Below are positions 52,928 to 63,748 of a stretch of 64,000 nt of DNA, piece by piece. The stretch lies in NCBI RefSeq assembly GCF_000209655.1, contig NC_015458.1, positions 2,976,001 through 3,040,000 on the forward strand, given 5' to 3'. Positions within the stretch are counted from its first letter, which is position 1; the number at the start of each line of letters is the position of its first letter. The notes under the pieces are model-generated. The model had not been told where the DNA came from. It saw only the letters and a list, made by a program, of their open reading frames with translations, and did no database searches. Source of the DNA: Pusillimonas sp. T7-7 (GTDB taxonomy: Bacteria > Pseudomonadota > Gammaproteobacteria > Burkholderiales > Burkholderiaceae_B). The position numbers and the translations under genes are program-made.

Positions 52928-54964
52928 TCAGTTTCCCTGCAGCAGCAAACTGCTCAAAGACGCTCCGTTGCCGCCTGCCAGCACTTTGTCGAGCACAGCG
53001 CCAAAATCACGCGCGTTCTTGAAGCCAACGACCCGTGCGTCGGCCAATTGTCGGCCTTGCGCGTCAAAGAAAATAATTCCCGGCGGCCCGAATAGATTGA
53101 AGCGCTTCAGCAAAGCCCTATCCTCGTCCGTATTCTTGGTGACATCCGCCTGCACCAGCAGCAGCTGCGACATCTGCCCTGCCACTCCTGGGTCGCTGAA
53201 AGTGAATTTTTCCATCTCTATGCACGACACACACCAATCGGCATAAAAATCAAGCATCACCGGTCGATTCGTATTGGCCAGTAGATTATCCAGCTCGGCC
53301 ACCGAACGCACCTGCGTGAACTGATTCTTGACCGCGTCAGGACTCAGATTCGCCACAACACTGCCGCCAGCACCCATGGCCCCCGCAAAAGGCGCCAGCG
53401 GCCGCAACAGCTCACGCCCGCCGGCCGCCATCCCCACGATAAGCACGGCCGCCCACAAAGCCAGTAACAGCCCCAAAGCCTTGTTAAGGAAGCGCCCGGC
53501 ACCTGCACCATTCGGAATCGCCTCGAAAGCGCCCAGCATGGTGGCGCTCCATAAGGCCAGCACAGCCCAGCCCAGCATATTCAACCAACCGGGCAAAATG
53601 GAGTTGACCATCCACCAAGCCGTGGCCAGCAGCATGATGCCGAACAGGCGCTTGACGCCGTTCATCCATGGCCCCGCCTTGGGCAGCAACAAGCCCGAGG
53701 TCGCCCCTACCGCCAGCAGCAGCAAGCCTTCGCCCCATGCCATGGCGAACAGGGCAGTTCCCCCCAATACCAGATCGCCTGTTTGAGATATGAACAACAA
53801 CACGCCAGCCAGGGGGGCGGCAACACAGGGCCCGACAATCAGCGCCGACACCATCCCCATCAGGAAAACGCCGCCATAACGACCGCCCGGCAAACGTGAC
53901 AAACGATGATTGAGCGCCGACTGCATCGCCGTTGGCGCCTGCAAAGTGAATACATCGAACATGGCCAGCGCCAGGATGGCCAGCAATAGGGCAAACAAAG
54001 TCAGCACCCACGGCGTTTGCAGCCAGTTGGCCAGGCTGGCGCCTATCAGCCCGGCGGCTACGCCCAGTACGGTGTAGACGATCGACATGCCCAATACAAA
54101 AACGGCCGCCAGCGATAATCCGCGCCAACGTGATATTTTCTTTTGCCCGTCCGAGCTGCCAGCCAGTATCGCCAGCAAAATCGGCACCATGGGCAGCACG
54201 CAGGGCGTAAACGATAACAACAGGCCCAGCAGCAAAGACAACAGAATGATTTCAGCCCAACCTGCTCCTGCAAGGTAGGCGGCGAAGCCGGTGTCGCCCA
54301 GCGTCAAGGCGCTAGCCAGGCCGGCCTGGCTTCCAGTACCGGCACTTGCTCCCGCCGCGCCAAGCTCGGCCTGCGAGCGCGGTGCAGGCACATTGGCGAC
54401 GATATGCTCGCCTTGTGCCTGGTAGCCGCCCGCCACCGGCGTCAATTGAATTTCTTTCGTCATGGGCGGGTAGCACAGCCCTGCATCGGCACAACCTTGG
54501 CTGGTAACGGCCAGGGTAAAGGCTTGCTCGCGACCCGCCATGAGCGGCAGGCGCACCGTGACCTGATCGTAATAGACCTCGAGGTCTTGCTCGAAGGTGG
54601 GATCGTATTTGACGATGCCGGCGGGATAGACCGGCTCGCCCAACGCTGACGAAGCCGTTTCCGGCGTAACGGCAAATTCAAAACGTTCCCGGTACATGTA
54701 GTACTTGGGCGCGATCTTGAAATGAACGTCGAGGGTGTCGGGCGTTTGAGTTGCGGCCGACATCACAAAGGCAACTTCCGGGTCCAGGAATTCTTCTTCG
54801 GCCTGTGCCGGTCCGCCACGCAGCAGGAATACCGCCAGCAACAAACTGACCAGCATCGCAGCCATGAGAAACAGGCGCCGGGTATTCATATTCATGTGGG
54901 TAGACATCAAGCTGGCAGTTGCCGCCGACGGTGTTGTGTTATTGGCCCGCGGCTTGTACCGCAT
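52928..54964 (-). CDS. dsbD: Thiol:disulfide interchange protein DsbD
   Basis: 678 residues in this start choice; MNTRRLFLMAAMLVSLLLAV begins the signal peptide 25 residues later and may be the real start. The N-terminal periplasmic domain contains the CADAGLCYPP redox pair, followed by eight spans with TPCVLP and GPCVAAP Cys and a C-terminal thioredoxin domain FYADWCVSCIEMEKF. It transfers electrons from cytoplasmic thioredoxin to periplasmic partners, including apocytochrome c maturation. Confidence 0.95.
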   Translation of the reverse strand: MRYKPRANNTTPSAATASLMSTHMNMNTRRLFLMAAMLVSLLLAVFLLRGGPAQAEEEFLDPEVAFVMSAATQTPDTLDVHFKIAPKYYMYRERFEFAVTPETASSALGEPVYPAGIVKYDPTFEQDLEVYYDQVTVRLPLMAGREQAFTLAVTSQGCADAGLCYPPMTKEIQLTPVAGGYQAQGEHIVANVPAPRSQAELGAAGASAGTGSQAGLASALTLGDTGFAAYLAGAGWAEIILLSLLLGLLLSFTPCVLPMVPILLAILAGSSDGQKKISRWRGLSLAAVFVLGMSIVYTVLGVAAGLIGASLANWLQTPWVLTLFALLLAILALAMFDVFTLQAPTAMQSALNHRLSRLPGGRYGGVFLMGMVSALIVGPCVAAPLAGVLLFISQTGDLVLGGTALFAMAWGEGLLLLAVGATSGLLLPKAGPWMNGVKRLFGIMLLATAWWMVNSILPGWLNMLGWAVLALWSATMLGAFEAIPNGAGAGRFLNKALGLLLALWAAVLIVGMAAGGRELLRPLAPFAGAMGAGGSVVANLSPDAVKNQFTQVRSVAELDNLLANTNRPVMLDFYADWCVSCIEMEKFTFSDPGVAGQMSQLLLVQADVTKNTDEDRALLKRFNLFGPPGIIFFDAQGRQLADARVVGFKNARDFGAVLDKVLAGGNGASLSSLLLQGN

Positions 54965-54974
54965 AAAATTTCCT

Positions 54975-55370
54975 TTAAACCTGTACTTGCGCGCGTACCC
55001 ATTCCAGATAGCTGGTAGAGCCGCCTAAAACCGGCAACAGCAGGACTTCTGGCACTTCGCAAGGGTGCAGCTCCATCAGGCGCTCAATCAGCGCCTGCGC
55101 CCGAGATCCGGTCGTCTTGATGGTAATGGGTATTTCTTCCGCCCCTTCCAACTCGCCCCGCCACATATACATAGACAAGCCATGAACGCCAAGGTTCACG
55201 CAAGCTGCCAAATGCTCTTCGACCAGCACATGCGCGATGCGCTTGGCCAACAACATGTCGGGCGCGTTGCTAAGAATCACCACAACATCGTGGGCGGCAT
55301 ACATGGACGGGGCCGGTTTACCAGGGACGCTGTCAGCGGCCTCCGGGCCGGGCGGCAAGACGGAACTCAC
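54975..55370 (-). CDS. cutA: Divalent-cation tolerance protein CutA
   Basis: The conserved core runs from VVVILSNAPDMLLAKRIAHV through EEHLAACVNLGVHGLSMYMW and EEIPITIKT to SYLEWVRAQV. A GTG start at 55370 with AGGTG ahead gives 131 residues; the frame extends to 55433 and a short start at 55304 is also possible. CutA is a trimeric PII-like protein of unclear role in metal tolerance. It lies 10 bp before dsbD. Confidence 0.88.
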   Translation of the reverse strand: MSSVLPPGPEAADSVPGKPAPSMYAAHDVVVILSNAPDMLLAKRIAHVLVEEHLAACVNLGVHGLSMYMWRGELEGAEEIPITIKTTGSRAQALIERLMELHPCEVPEVLLLPVLGGSTSYLEWVRAQVQV

Positions 55371-55426
55371 AACAATGCACCTGCCAAGTATCGGTAAATA
55401 AATGATTTTACCGTGTGCGCACAAAC

Positions 55427-55452
55427 CCGGCATTGAGCGTGGTCAATGCCGG
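55427..55452. terminator. Hairpin downstream of the ribosomal operon, second stem
   Basis: CCGGCATTGA and complement around GCGTGG, 10-bp arms. It lies just beyond the stronger terminator and may be a backup or a cutA leader hairpin. Confidence 0.5.
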
Positions 55453-55490
55453 CCTGCTCCTGCAGTAATCATCCAAGAGAGAGCAGATAT

Positions 55491-55517
55491 AAAAAAACGG
55501 GCAAAGCCCGTTTTTTT
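55491..55517 (-). terminator. Terminator of the alpha ribosomal operon
   Basis: AAAAAAACGGGC, AAA loop, GCCCGTTTTTTT. A textbook intrinsic terminator after rplQ, functional in both directions. Confidence 0.95.
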
Positions 55518-55534
55518 ACGCGATGCCTGAATAT

Positions 55535-55918
55535 TTATTCAGCTTCGACTTCTTCTACTTCAGGACGGTCGACCAGTTCCATGAATGCCATGGGAGCGTT
55601 GTCGCCCTGGCGAAAGCCCATTTTCAGGACGCGAGTGTAGCCGCCGTTACGCTCTTTGTAGCGCGGGCCGATTTCGGCAAACAGCTTGGTCACCGCGTCG
55701 CGATCGCGCAGACGGGCAAAAGCCAGACGCTTGTTGGCCAGGGTAGGCTCTTTGCCCAACGTGATCAGCGGCTCAACTACACGGCGCAGTTCCTTGGCTT
55801 TGGGCAAAGTGGTTTTGATGGCTTCGTGAGTAAGCAGCGAAACAGCCATGTTGCGGAACATGGCAAGGCGATGGCTGCTGGTGCGATTGAGTTTACGTAA
55901 ACCGCTACGGTGACGCAT
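55535..55918 (-). CDS. rplQ: 50S ribosomal protein L17
   Basis: 127 residues beginning [20 protein letters not shown], standard L17. Last gene of the alpha operon, followed by a strong terminator. Confidence 0.98.
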   Translation of the reverse strand: MRHRSGLRKLNRTSSHRLAMFRNMAVSLLTHEAIKTTLPKAKELRRVVEPLITLGKEPTLANKRLAFARLRDRDAVTKLFAEIGPRYKERNGGYTRVLKMGFRQGDNAPMAFMELVDRPEVEEVEAE

Positions 55919-56074
55919 AATGTTTTCCTTTGAATCTAAGTTAGCGGGCGGGCCCGCTGGTTAACCGGATCTTCTATCAGCAATGCTGCGGTCCGGATGA
56001 AAGGGCAGGACTTTAGCACATTTTGTGCCGGGTCCTTACTGCAAACGGGTTGCCGAAGCAACCCGCTGAAACGA
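55919..56074. other. rpoA-rplQ intergenic gap
   Basis: 156 bp between two operon genes, longer than the others in this operon. No gene or clear signal seen; GAACACAGC-type repeats absent. Confidence 0.4.
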
Positions 56075-57064
56075 TTAAGGACGCTCCAGGCCCAGAGGAG
56101 GCCAGTTCTCGAGCTTCATGCCCAGAGTCAGGCCGCGTGCGGCAAGGACTTCCTTGATTTCATTGAGCGACTTGCGACCCAAGTTGGGGGTCTTGAGCAA
56201 CTCGTTTTCGGTGCGCTGGATAAGGTCGCCGATGTAGTAAATGTTTTCGGCTTTCAGGCAGTTGGCCGAACGGACGGTCAGTTCGAGGTCGTCGACCGGA
56301 CGCAGCAGCACAGGGTCGATCTGTTGAGCTGCACGCGACGGAGCGTCTTCGTAGGAATCGCCTGCGCCTTCCAGGGCGGCAAAGACCGAAATCTGATCCA
56401 TCAGAATGCGAGCCGATTGGCGAACCGCTTCTTCAGGCGATACGACGCCGTTGGTTTCGATGTCGAGAACCAGCTTGTCGAGGTCGGTACGCTGTTCCAC
56501 ACGGGCGCTTTCAACTGCGTAGCTGACACGGCGGACGGGACTGTACGATGCATCCAGCACAATACGTCCGATGGTGTGAGTGCGGTCGTCGGACAAGGCA
56601 CGAACGTTGCCGGGCACATAGCCACGGCCTTGCTCAACCTTGATCTGCATTTCAAGCTTGCCCGCGTCAGTCAGGTTTGCAATGACGTGGTCAGGGTTGA
56701 TGATTTCAACGTCGTGTGGCAGTTCGATGTCGCTGGCCAGCACAACACCGGCGCCTTGCTTGCGCAGCACCAGAGTGACTTCTTCGCGGTTATGCAGCTT
56801 GAAAACCACGCCTTTCAGGTTCAACAGAATATCGACCACATCTTCACGAACGCCGGCAACAGTCGAGTACTCGTGAACCACGCCAGTCATTTGGACTTCG
56901 GTGGGCGCGTAGCCGGTCATGGACGACAGCAAGATGCGGCGCAGGGCATTGCCCAGGGTGTGGCCATAGCCACGCTCGAAAGGCTCCATCACGACACGGG
57001 CGTGATTTTTACCTACGGGTTCGACTTCGATCGAACGGGGTTTCAGAAAACCTTGAGACAGCAT
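56075..57064 (-). CDS. rpoA: RNA polymerase alpha subunit
   Basis: 329 residues: N-terminal assembly domain ([23 protein letters not shown]) and C-terminal promoter/activator-contact domain ([40 protein letters not shown]). Normal length. Confidence 0.98.
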   Translation of the reverse strand: MLSQGFLKPRSIEVEPVGKNHARVVMEPFERGYGHTLGNALRRILLSSMTGYAPTEVQMTGVVHEYSTVAGVREDVVDILLNLKGVVFKLHNREEVTLVLRKQGAGVVLASDIELPHDVEIINPDHVIANLTDAGKLEMQIKVEQGRGYVPGNVRALSDDRTHTIGRIVLDASYSPVRRVSYAVESARVEQRTDLDKLVLDIETNGVVSPEEAVRQSARILMDQISVFAALEGAGDSYEDAPSRAAQQIDPVLLRPVDDLELTVRSANCLKAENIYYIGDLIQRTENELLKTPNLGRKSLNEIKEVLAARGLTLGMKLENWPPLGLERP

Positions 57065-57209
57065 GAGTGTTCCTTTTCAATACCCTCGGCTCGTTACACC
57101 GATAAGGCTGACGGACAAGCCGGTAAACCGGCGAATAGAACCGCAAAGCCCACCTTCCGGCAGTGTGCCGGAGAAGTGGGCGATAAGCGGAGTTACTGCA
57201 ATACTACGA

Positions 57210-57833
57210 TTAGCGCGAGTACAGCTCGACAACCATCGATTCGTTGACGTCGCGAGCGACATCAGCGCGATCAGGAGCCTGCTTGAACGTACCGGCCAGC
57301 TTGTTCGTGTCGACTTCAACCCACTGGGGCAAGCCTTGGCCAGTGGCCAGATCAAGCGATTCACGGATACGCAATTGGGCTTTGGCCTTTTCACGGATGG
57401 AGATCACATCGCCTGCCTTGACCAGCATCGAAGCGATGTCGGCGGTATGGCCGTTGAGCTCGATAGCGCGGTGATTGACCAACTGACGGGCTTCTGCGCG
57501 CGTGGAGCCGAAGCCCATGCGATAGACGACGTTGTCCAGACGCGATTCCAGCAACTGAATCAGGGTCTCGCCAGTGTTGCCACGGCGACGCTCAGCTTCA
57601 GCAAAGTATTTGCGGAATTGCTTTTCCAGAACACCGTACATGCGCTTGAGCTTTTGCTTCTCGCGCAGCTGCACACCGTAATCGGAAGTACGAGCACCCG
57701 ATGTACGGCCGTGTTGACCAGGTTTGGACTCGATTTTGCATTTCGAGTCGAGCGAGCGACGAGCGCTCTTCAAGAACAAATCTGTACCCTCGCGACGCGA
57801 GAGTTTGCATTTAGGTCCAATATAACGTGCCAA
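57210..57833 (-). CDS. rpsD: 30S ribosomal protein S4
   Basis: 207 residues, starts [20 protein letters not shown] and has the S4 RNA-binding domain ([23 protein letters not shown]). An early assembly protein and, in E. coli, translational regulator of this operon. Confidence 0.98.
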   Translation of the reverse strand: MARYIGPKCKLSRREGTDLFLKSARRSLDSKCKIESKPGQHGRTSGARTSDYGVQLREKQKLKRMYGVLEKQFRKYFAEAERRRGNTGETLIQLLESRLDNVVYRMGFGSTRAEARQLVNHRAIELNGHTADIASMLVKAGDVISIREKAKAQLRIRESLDLATGQGLPQWVEVDTNKLAGTFKQAPDRADVARDVNESMVVELYSR

Positions 57834-57844
57834 GATGCTTCCCC

Positions 57845-58246
57845 TTAGATGCGACGACGCTTGGGCGGACGGCAGCCGTTATGCGGCACGGGCGTGATGT
57901 CTGAAATGCTGGAGATTTTGATACCCAGCGCATTCAGTGCACGCACGGACGATTCACGGCCAGGACCGGGGCCCTTGATGCGAACTTCTAGTGTTTTGAT
58001 GCCATATTCCAACGCTACGCGACCGGCCGATTCGGCTGCCACCTGGGCGGCAAACGGCGTGGACTTGCGCGAGCCTTTGAAACCTGCACCACCCGATGTC
58101 GCCCACGACAAAGCGTTGCCCTGGCGATCGGTGATAGTGATGATCGTGTTGTTGAAGGACGCGTGAACGTGCGCAATGCCGTCCGACACGCTCTTCTTGA
58201 TTTTTTTGCGTACGCGCGATGCGCCGCTGTTGGAAGCTTTCGCCAT
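57845..58246 (-). CDS. rpsK: 30S ribosomal protein S11
   Basis: 133 residues with the conserved end [18 protein letters not shown] and the core [19 protein letters not shown]. Located on the platform of the small subunit. Confidence 0.98.
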   Translation of the reverse strand: MAKASNSGASRVRKKIKKSVSDGIAHVHASFNNTIITITDRQGNALSWATSGGAGFKGSRKSTPFAAQVAAESAGRVALEYGIKTLEVRIKGPGPGRESSVRALNALGIKISSISDITPVPHNGCRPPKRRRI

Positions 58247-58260
58247 CTTCTATTCCTCGA

Positions 58261-58626
58261 TTATTTCTTCAGGGAAGCAGCAGCGCGACGCGGCCCTTTA
58301 CGGGTGCGGGCGTTGGTACGCGTACGTTGACCGCGTACAGGCAATCCACGCTTGTGGCGCATGCCTCGATAAGTTCCCAAATCGATCAAACGCTTGATCG
58401 ACAGTTGTACTTCGCGACGCAAATCACCTTCAACCGTGAACACACCAACGTGTTCGCGGATGCGCTCGAGTTCGGCGTCGGTCAAATCCTTGACCTTTTT
58501 GGAAAGCTCGATACCAGCGGATTCGCAAATTTTGCGAGCGCGTGTACGACCAATACCAAATATCGCGGTTAGACCGATTTCGGCGTGTTGATGCGGCGGA
58601 ATGTTGATGCCAGCAATACGGGCCAT
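58261..58626 (-). CDS. rpsM: 30S ribosomal protein S13
   Basis: 121 residues, starts [20 protein letters not shown] and ends in the basic tail [24 protein letters not shown], standard S13 at the subunit head/bridges. Confidence 0.98.
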   Translation of the reverse strand: MARIAGINIPPHQHAEIGLTAIFGIGRTRARKICESAGIELSKKVKDLTDAELERIREHVGVFTVEGDLRREVQLSIKRLIDLGTYRGMRHKRGLPVRGQRTRTNARTRKGPRRAAASLKK

Positions 58627-58659
58627 GACTGTTCCTTGTTAAATCCGTTGCGCCTGGGC

Positions 58660-58773
58660 TTAGCCTTGGCGCTGCTTGTGACGTGGGTCGGTGCAGATGA
58701 CACGCACCACGCCGTGACGTTTAATGATCTTGCAGTTGCGGCAGATCCGCTTTACCGATGCCATTACCTTCAT
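58660..58773 (-). CDS. rpmJ: 50S ribosomal protein L36
   Basis: 37 residues, [20 protein letters not shown] followed by [17 protein letters not shown]. The zinc-type Cys/His set (C-x2-C, C, H) is present. It lies between rpsM and infA. Confidence 0.95.
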   Translation of the reverse strand: MKVMASVKRICRNCKIIKRHGVVRVICTDPRHKQRQG

Positions 58774-58804
58774 GGTTGACTCCTAGTTTCCTGTAACCGG
58801 CCGC

Positions 58805-59023
58805 TTATTTAGAGCGGAAAACAATTCTGGCACGCGACAAGTCATAGGGCGTGAGCTCCACTGTGACTTTGTCACCCGGCAGAATCCGGATGTAATGCAT
58901 ACGCATCTTGCCTGATATATGACCCAGTACTACATGGCCGTTTTCGAGCTTGACGCGAAAAGTTGCGTTGGGAAGGTTCTCGAGAACCTCACCTTGCATT
59001 TGAATGACGTCGTCCTTTGCCAT
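58805..59023 (-). CDS. infA: Translation initiation factor IF-1
   Basis: 72 residues, OB fold: [20 protein letters not shown] ... [34 protein letters not shown]. Within the spc/alpha operon next to secY and rpmJ, as in other betaproteobacteria. Confidence 0.97.
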   Translation of the reverse strand: MAKDDVIQMQGEVLENLPNATFRVKLENGHVVLGHISGKMRMHYIRILPGDKVTVELTPYDLSRARIVFRSK

Positions 59024-59028
59024 TTTTT

Positions 59029-60354
59029 CTACCGCATTGGCAGCCCGGCGCCCTTGAAGTTAGCCTTCTTGAGCAGCGAGTCGTATTGGTGGGACATCAT
59101 GTAGGCTTGCGCCTGTGCCATGAAATCCATGGTAACCACCACGATAATCAACAGAGAAGTACCACCAAAATAAAACGGTACGTTCCAGCGTGCCTGCATA
59201 AGCTCTGGCAACAAACACACCAGCGTTATGTAGATGGCGCCTGCCAGGGTCAATCGCATCAATATCTTGTCGATATAGCGCGAAGTTTGTTCGCCTGGCC
59301 GGATACCCGGAACGAATGCACCGCTTTTCTTAAGGTTATCTGCCGTTTCGCGACTGTTGAATACCAACGCCGTGTAAAAGAAGCAAAAGAAAATAATAGC
59401 GGCGGAATACAACGTAATGTACAGCGGTTGCCCCGGTGAGAGCACTGCCGCCAAATCACCCAGCCAACGCATGTTCGGATTGCTGGAGAACCAGCTGGTT
59501 ACCGTTGCAGGCAGCAGGATGATCGACGAAGCGAAAATGGGCGGGATAACCCCGGACATGTTCAGCTTGAGTGGCAAGTGCGAGCTTTGACCACCGTAGA
59601 TCTTGTTGCCAACCTGGCGCTTCGCATAGTTGACCGTAACGCGGCGTTGACCGCGCTCGACAAACACAACGAAGTACGTAACAGCGATCACCATCACGAA
59701 AATGAACAGCGCCGACAATACCGACATGGCATCCGTGCGTACCAGATCCAACAATCCTGCCAGCGCGCTGGGCAAGCCCGCGACAATACCGGCAAAAATC
59801 AGGATGGAAATACCGTTACCCAAACCACGCTCGGTGATCTGCTCGCCCAACCACATCAGGAACATGGTACCGGTTACCAGCGTAACGACCGTGGTAAAAC
59901 GGAACAACATGCCCGGATCAATGATCAGGCCTGGCTGCGATTCCAGTGCAACCGAAATGCCGACAGCTTGTATCAACGCCAGGAACACCGTGCCGTAGCG
60001 GGTGTACTGCGTAATTTTGCGACGACCCGACTCACCTTCTTTCTTGATCGCTTCGAGTGTAGGCACTACCACCGCCATCAACTGCATAATGATGGAGGCG
60101 GAAATGTACGGCATGATGCCGAGTGCAAACACCGAGAAACGCTCAAGTGCGCCACCCGAGAACATGTTGAACAATCCCAGAATACCGCCCTGGTTTTGTT
60201 GGAACATGTCGGCCAGCGCGTCAGGGTTGATGCCTGGAACGGGAATATGAGTTCCCAAGCGATAAACCACCAGGGCGAGAATCAGGAAAACAATACGACG
60301 TTTTAAATCGCCGTATTTGGGGCCTGATTTACTCTGTGCCTGAGCTTTAGCCAC
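59029..60354 (-). CDS. secY: Protein translocase subunit SecY
   Basis: 441 residues, ten predicted spans. [23 protein letters not shown] at the N-terminus and the plug/pore region [25 protein letters not shown] are typical. It forms the SecYEG channel in the inner membrane. Confidence 0.98.
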   Translation of the reverse strand: MAKAQAQSKSGPKYGDLKRRIVFLILALVVYRLGTHIPVPGINPDALADMFQQNQGGILGLFNMFSGGALERFSVFALGIMPYISASIIMQLMAVVVPTLEAIKKEGESGRRKITQYTRYGTVFLALIQAVGISVALESQPGLIIDPGMLFRFTTVVTLVTGTMFLMWLGEQITERGLGNGISILIFAGIVAGLPSALAGLLDLVRTDAMSVLSALFIFVMVIAVTYFVVFVERGQRRVTVNYAKRQVGNKIYGGQSSHLPLKLNMSGVIPPIFASSIILLPATVTSWFSSNPNMRWLGDLAAVLSPGQPLYITLYSAAIIFFCFFYTALVFNSRETADNLKKSGAFVPGIRPGEQTSRYIDKILMRLTLAGAIYITLVCLLPELMQARWNVPFYFGGTSLLIIVVVTMDFMAQAQAYMMSHQYDSLLKKANFKGAGLPMR

Positions 60355-60363
60355 CGTTGCCCC

Positions 60364-60804
60364 TTAAGCCAGCGAACCGCCGGCAGCTTCGATTGCGGCG
60401 CGAGCGCCGGCCGTTGCTGCTATGCCTTTCAGTACGACTTTGCGCGTCAGTTCGCCGGACTTGATGACCTTGGCGTAACGAACGGCCTGGCCTACCACGC
60501 CGGCTTGCTTGAGCACCTGTACATCGATTTCGTCGACGGGCAGGCGTTCAAGGTCGGACAGACGCACTTCTGCGGACAGGTGCTGACCCATGGCCGTGAA
60601 GCCACGCTTGGGCAGACGACGTTGCAAAGGCATTTGACCGCCTTCGAAGCCGACTTTATGAAAACCGCCGGTACGCGATTTTTGACCTTTGTGGCCGCGG
60701 CCAGCGGTTTTACCCAGGCCCGAGCCAATGCCGCGACCGACACGACGGCGAGCATGCTTGCTGCCCTCGGCTGGTTTTAGCGTATTAAGTTGAGTTTCTG
60801 ACAT
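60364..60804 (-). CDS. rplO: 50S ribosomal protein L15
   Basis: 146 residues with the glycine/basic stretch [22 protein letters not shown]. Nine bp separate it from secY. Confidence 0.98.
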   Translation of the reverse strand: MSETQLNTLKPAEGSKHARRRVGRGIGSGLGKTAGRGHKGQKSRTGGFHKVGFEGGQMPLQRRLPKRGFTAMGQHLSAEVRLSDLERLPVDEIDVQVLKQAGVVGQAVRYAKVIKSGELTRKVVLKGIAATAGARAAIEAAGGSLA

Positions 60805-60815
60805 CTCGATTCCTT

Positions 60816-61001
60816 TCAGGCTTCCGAGACGGTAACGAGGTAATCCACTTTACGGATCATCCCACGCACCTCGGGCGTATCGACCAACACACGGCTGCTG
60901 TTAATCCGACCCAGGCCCAGGCCGCGCACGGTTGCGCGGTGAGATGCCTTGGTGCCGATAACAGAGCGCACGAGAGTTACTTTGATTTGCTTCTGTGCCA
61001 T
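60816..61001 (-). CDS. rpmD: 50S ribosomal protein L30
   Basis: 61 residues: [20 protein letters not shown] ... [28 protein letters not shown], standard L30. Confidence 0.97.
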   Translation of the reverse strand: MAQKQIKVTLVRSVIGTKASHRATVRGLGLGRINSSRVLVDTPEVRGMIRKVDYLVTVSEA

Positions 61002-61004
61002 GAC

Positions 61005-61526
61005 TTACCCCAGAATCTCTTCTACCGACTTGCCGCGCTTGGCAGCCACTTCGGCAGGAGTCGAGCAGGCACGCAAGCCGTTCAGCGTTGCGCGGACCAA
61101 GTTGTACGGATTGCTGGAGCCCAGGCTCTTTGCAACCACGTTACGAACGCCCATCACTTCGAAAATAGCGCGCATTGGGCCGCCGGCAATAACACCGGTA
61201 CCTTCAGCGGCTGGCGAAATGAGAACGGTGGAAGCTCCGTGCTTGCCGACCACGGTGTGGTGCAGCGTGCCGTTCTTGAGCGCAACCTTGACCAGACCAC
61301 GACGTGCCTGTTCCATTGCTTTTTGTACAGCGACGGGTACTTCACGGGCTTTTCCTTTGCCCATGCCGATACGGCCGTCGCCATCGCCCACTACGGTCAA
61401 GGCAGCAAAGCTCATGGTGCGACCACCCTTGACCACTTTGCTGACGCGATTGACCGCAATCATTTTTTCACGCAAGCCGTCGTCGTTTTCTTTTTCGGCG
61501 GCTTGCCTGCCTTGTGCTTTAGCCAT
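61005..61526 (-). CDS. rpsE: 30S ribosomal protein S5
   Basis: 173 residues: [39 protein letters not shown] is the conserved S5 domain. Acts in decoding fidelity. Confidence 0.98.
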   Translation of the reverse strand: MAKAQGRQAAEKENDDGLREKMIAVNRVSKVVKGGRTMSFAALTVVGDGDGRIGMGKGKAREVPVAVQKAMEQARRGLVKVALKNGTLHHTVVGKHGASTVLISPAAEGTGVIAGGPMRAIFEVMGVRNVVAKSLGSSNPYNLVRATLNGLRACSTPAEVAAKRGKSVEEILG

Positions 61527-61541
61527 TTGACAATTCCTTGC

Positions 61542-61907
61542 TTAGAACTTCAGGCCGGCTTCACGCGCGGCGTCGGCCAACGCTTTGACGCGGCCATGAT
61601 AACGGAAGCCCGAACGATCAAAGGCAACCAGCTCGATACCGGCAGCTTTTGCTTTTTCGGCTACGCGCTTGCCGATCAAGCCAGCTGCAGCGACGTTGCC
61701 GCCGTTGACATTCTTGCTGGCGAGTTCTTTGCGCACTTCGGGCTCTAGCGTGGAAGCGCTGACGAGCACACGATCGCCTTCCGGCGAAATAATGTTTGCG
61801 TAAATGTGCAGATTCGAGCGGTAAATCGAGAGGCGATGTACACGCAGCTCGGAGATTTTCCGACGAGTCGCAACAGCACGACGCAAACGGGAGATTTTCT
61901 TGTCCAT
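61542..61907 (-). CDS. rplR: 50S ribosomal protein L18
   Basis: 121 residues with [20 protein letters not shown] and [26 protein letters not shown]. Binds 5S rRNA. Confidence 0.98.
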   Translation of the reverse strand: MDKKISRLRRAVATRRKISELRVHRLSIYRSNLHIYANIISPEGDRVLVSASTLEPEVRKELASKNVNGGNVAAAGLIGKRVAEKAKAAGIELVAFDRSGFRYHGRVKALADAAREAGLKF

Positions 61908-61928
61908 AATTCGTCCTTGCCTGCGCGC

Positions 61929-62462
61929 TTATTTCTTCTTGGTTTCTTTGATGATGACGCGTTCATCGGCGTAACGCACACCCTTGCCCTTGTAAGGCTC
62001 GGGTTCGCGATATGCGCGGATTTCAGCAGCCACCTGACCAACGACCTGCTTGTTGGCGCCTTTGATGACGATCTCGGTTTGAGTGGGGCACTCGACCTTG
62101 ATGCCAGCAGGCATGCTGTGAACGATGTCGTGAGAAAAACCAAGCTGCAACTTCAGGGCATCGCCTTGAACCTGAGCGCGGAAACCCACGCCAACCAGAT
62201 TCAAACGACGCTCGAAGCCTTTGCTGACGCCCGTTACCATGTTGGCAACCAATGCGCGCAATGTACCCGACATGGCCTTGGCCTGGCGGGAATCGTTGGC
62301 AACAGCAAATGTCAGTTGACTGTCTTCCTGGCGAACGACAACGTCGCCCGTCAGGTCTTGTGTCAGCGTGCCCAAAGGACCTTTGACAGAAATTTGGCCT
62401 GCGCTGATCGTAGCTTCTACGCCTTGAGGTACGGGGACTGGATACTTAGCAATACGTGACAT
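61929..62462 (-). CDS. rplF: 50S ribosomal protein L6
   Basis: 177 residues: [20 protein letters not shown] ... [30 protein letters not shown]. Standard two-domain L6. Confidence 0.98.
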   Translation of the reverse strand: MSRIAKYPVPVPQGVEATISAGQISVKGPLGTLTQDLTGDVVVRQEDSQLTFAVANDSRQAKAMSGTLRALVANMVTGVSKGFERRLNLVGVGFRAQVQGDALKLQLGFSHDIVHSMPAGIKVECPTQTEIVIKGANKQVVGQVAAEIRAYREPEPYKGKGVRYADERVIIKETKKK

Positions 62463-62472
62463 GTGATTCTCC

Positions 62473-62868
62473 TTATGCCACGTAGCACAGTACTTCGCCG
62501 CCCACGCCAGTAGCGCGTGCTTTGCGATCGGTCATGACACCGCGCGGAGTCGACACAATGGCAACACCCAAACCATTCATGACTTGAGGAATGGTCTTGC
62601 TGCCTTTGTAAATGCGCAACCCTGGACGGGAAACGCGGTCGATACGCTCGATGACCGGACGGCCAGCGTAGTATTTAAGGGTGATCTCGAGGACAGGCTT
62701 GGCCTTTTCGCCGATGATCTGGAAACTGTCGATATAGCCTTCGTCTTTCAGCACGGCAGCAATAGCTGCTTTCAGCTTCGAGGAGGGCATGCTTACCGAC
62801 GTCTTGTTGACTTGTTGCGCATTACGCACACGGGTCAACATGTCGGCGATGGGATCGCTCATGCTCAT
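62473..62868 (-). CDS. rpsH: 30S ribosomal protein S8
   Basis: 131 residues from [20 protein letters not shown] at 62868; the longer frame to 62997 overlaps rpsN and is rejected. The C-terminal [27 protein letters not shown] is conserved. Also the likely autoregulator of the spc operon. Confidence 0.97.
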   Translation of the reverse strand: MSMSDPIADMLTRVRNAQQVNKTSVSMPSSKLKAAIAAVLKDEGYIDSFQIIGEKAKPVLEITLKYYAGRPVIERIDRVSRPGLRIYKGSKTIPQVMNGLGVAIVSTPRGVMTDRKARATGVGGEVLCYVA

Positions 62869-62879
62869 GTGTATTTCTC

Positions 62880-63185
62880 CTACCAGCTGGCTTTGGTCAT
62901 GCCCGGCACTTCGCCACGCATTGCCATTTCGCGCAATTTGTGACGAGTTAAACCGAACTTGCTGTAAACACCGCGCGAACGACCGGTGACAACGCAACGA
63001 TTGCGTTGACGGGTCGGGCTTGAATTGCGCGGCAGTTGCTGCAATTGCAGGCGGGCCTGATAGCGCTCTTCATCAGACTTGGATTGGTCGTCGATGATGG
63101 CTTTCAGTGCAGCACGCTTGGATGCGAATTTTTCTGCCAGCTTGGCGCGTTTGATATCGCGATTGATGAGTGAAAGTTTTGCCAC
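62880..63185 (-). CDS. rpsN: 30S ribosomal protein S14
   Basis: 101 residues, zinc-less long form: [20 protein letters not shown] ... [30 protein letters not shown]. The zinc CxxC pairs of the short form are absent. Confidence 0.97.
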   Translation of the reverse strand: MAKLSLINRDIKRAKLAEKFASKRAALKAIIDDQSKSDEERYQARLQLQQLPRNSSPTRQRNRCVVTGRSRGVYSKFGLTRHKLREMAMRGEVPGMTKASW

Positions 63186-63196
63186 GTCATCGCCCC

Positions 63197-63736
63197 TTAA
63201 TTGCGAAACGGGAAGCTGAAGGCGCTAAGCAGAGCCTTGGCTTCGTCGTCGGTCTTGGCTGTAGTGATGATGCTGATGTTCATACCACGTACGGCGTCGA
63301 TTTTGTCGTATTCGATTTCAGGGAAAATGATCTGCTCTTTAACCCCGACGTTGTAGTTGCCACGCCCATCGAAAGCACGACCCGAAATACCACGGAAGTC
63401 GCGCACACGCGGCAAAGCCACTGCGACCAGGCGGTCAAGGAATTCGTACATGCGCTGGCCACGCAGGGTGACCATGCAGCCGATGGGATAGTCTTCACGG
63501 ATTTTGAAACCCGCGATAGCCTTGCGTGTCTTGGTGACAACTGGCTTCTGGCCTGCGATCTTGGTCAAGTCAGAGACAGCGTGCTCGATGACTTTTTTGT
63601 CGGCAACCGCTTCGGACACACCCATGTTCAGGGTGATCTTGGTGATGCGCGGCACTTCCATTACGCTTTTGTAGCCAAATTTGGCTTGCAGGTCGGCCAT
63701 GACCTTGCTGCGGTAAAACTCTTGTAAACGAGCCAT
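63197..63736 (-). CDS. rplE: 50S ribosomal protein L5
   Basis: 179 residues: [20 protein letters not shown] ... [20 protein letters not shown] and [20 protein letters not shown]. Binds 5S rRNA. Confidence 0.98.
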   Translation of the reverse strand: MARLQEFYRSKVMADLQAKFGYKSVMEVPRITKITLNMGVSEAVADKKVIEHAVSDLTKIAGQKPVVTKTRKAIAGFKIREDYPIGCMVTLRGQRMYEFLDRLVAVALPRVRDFRGISGRAFDGRGNYNVGVKEQIIFPEIEYDKIDAVRGMNISIITTAKTDDEAKALLSAFSFPFRN

Positions 63737-63748
63737 GTTCTTCGCCCC

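Noticed and set aside
55997..57247. 416-codon + strand frame across rpoA
   Set aside because: Antisense of rpoA; no family resemblance.
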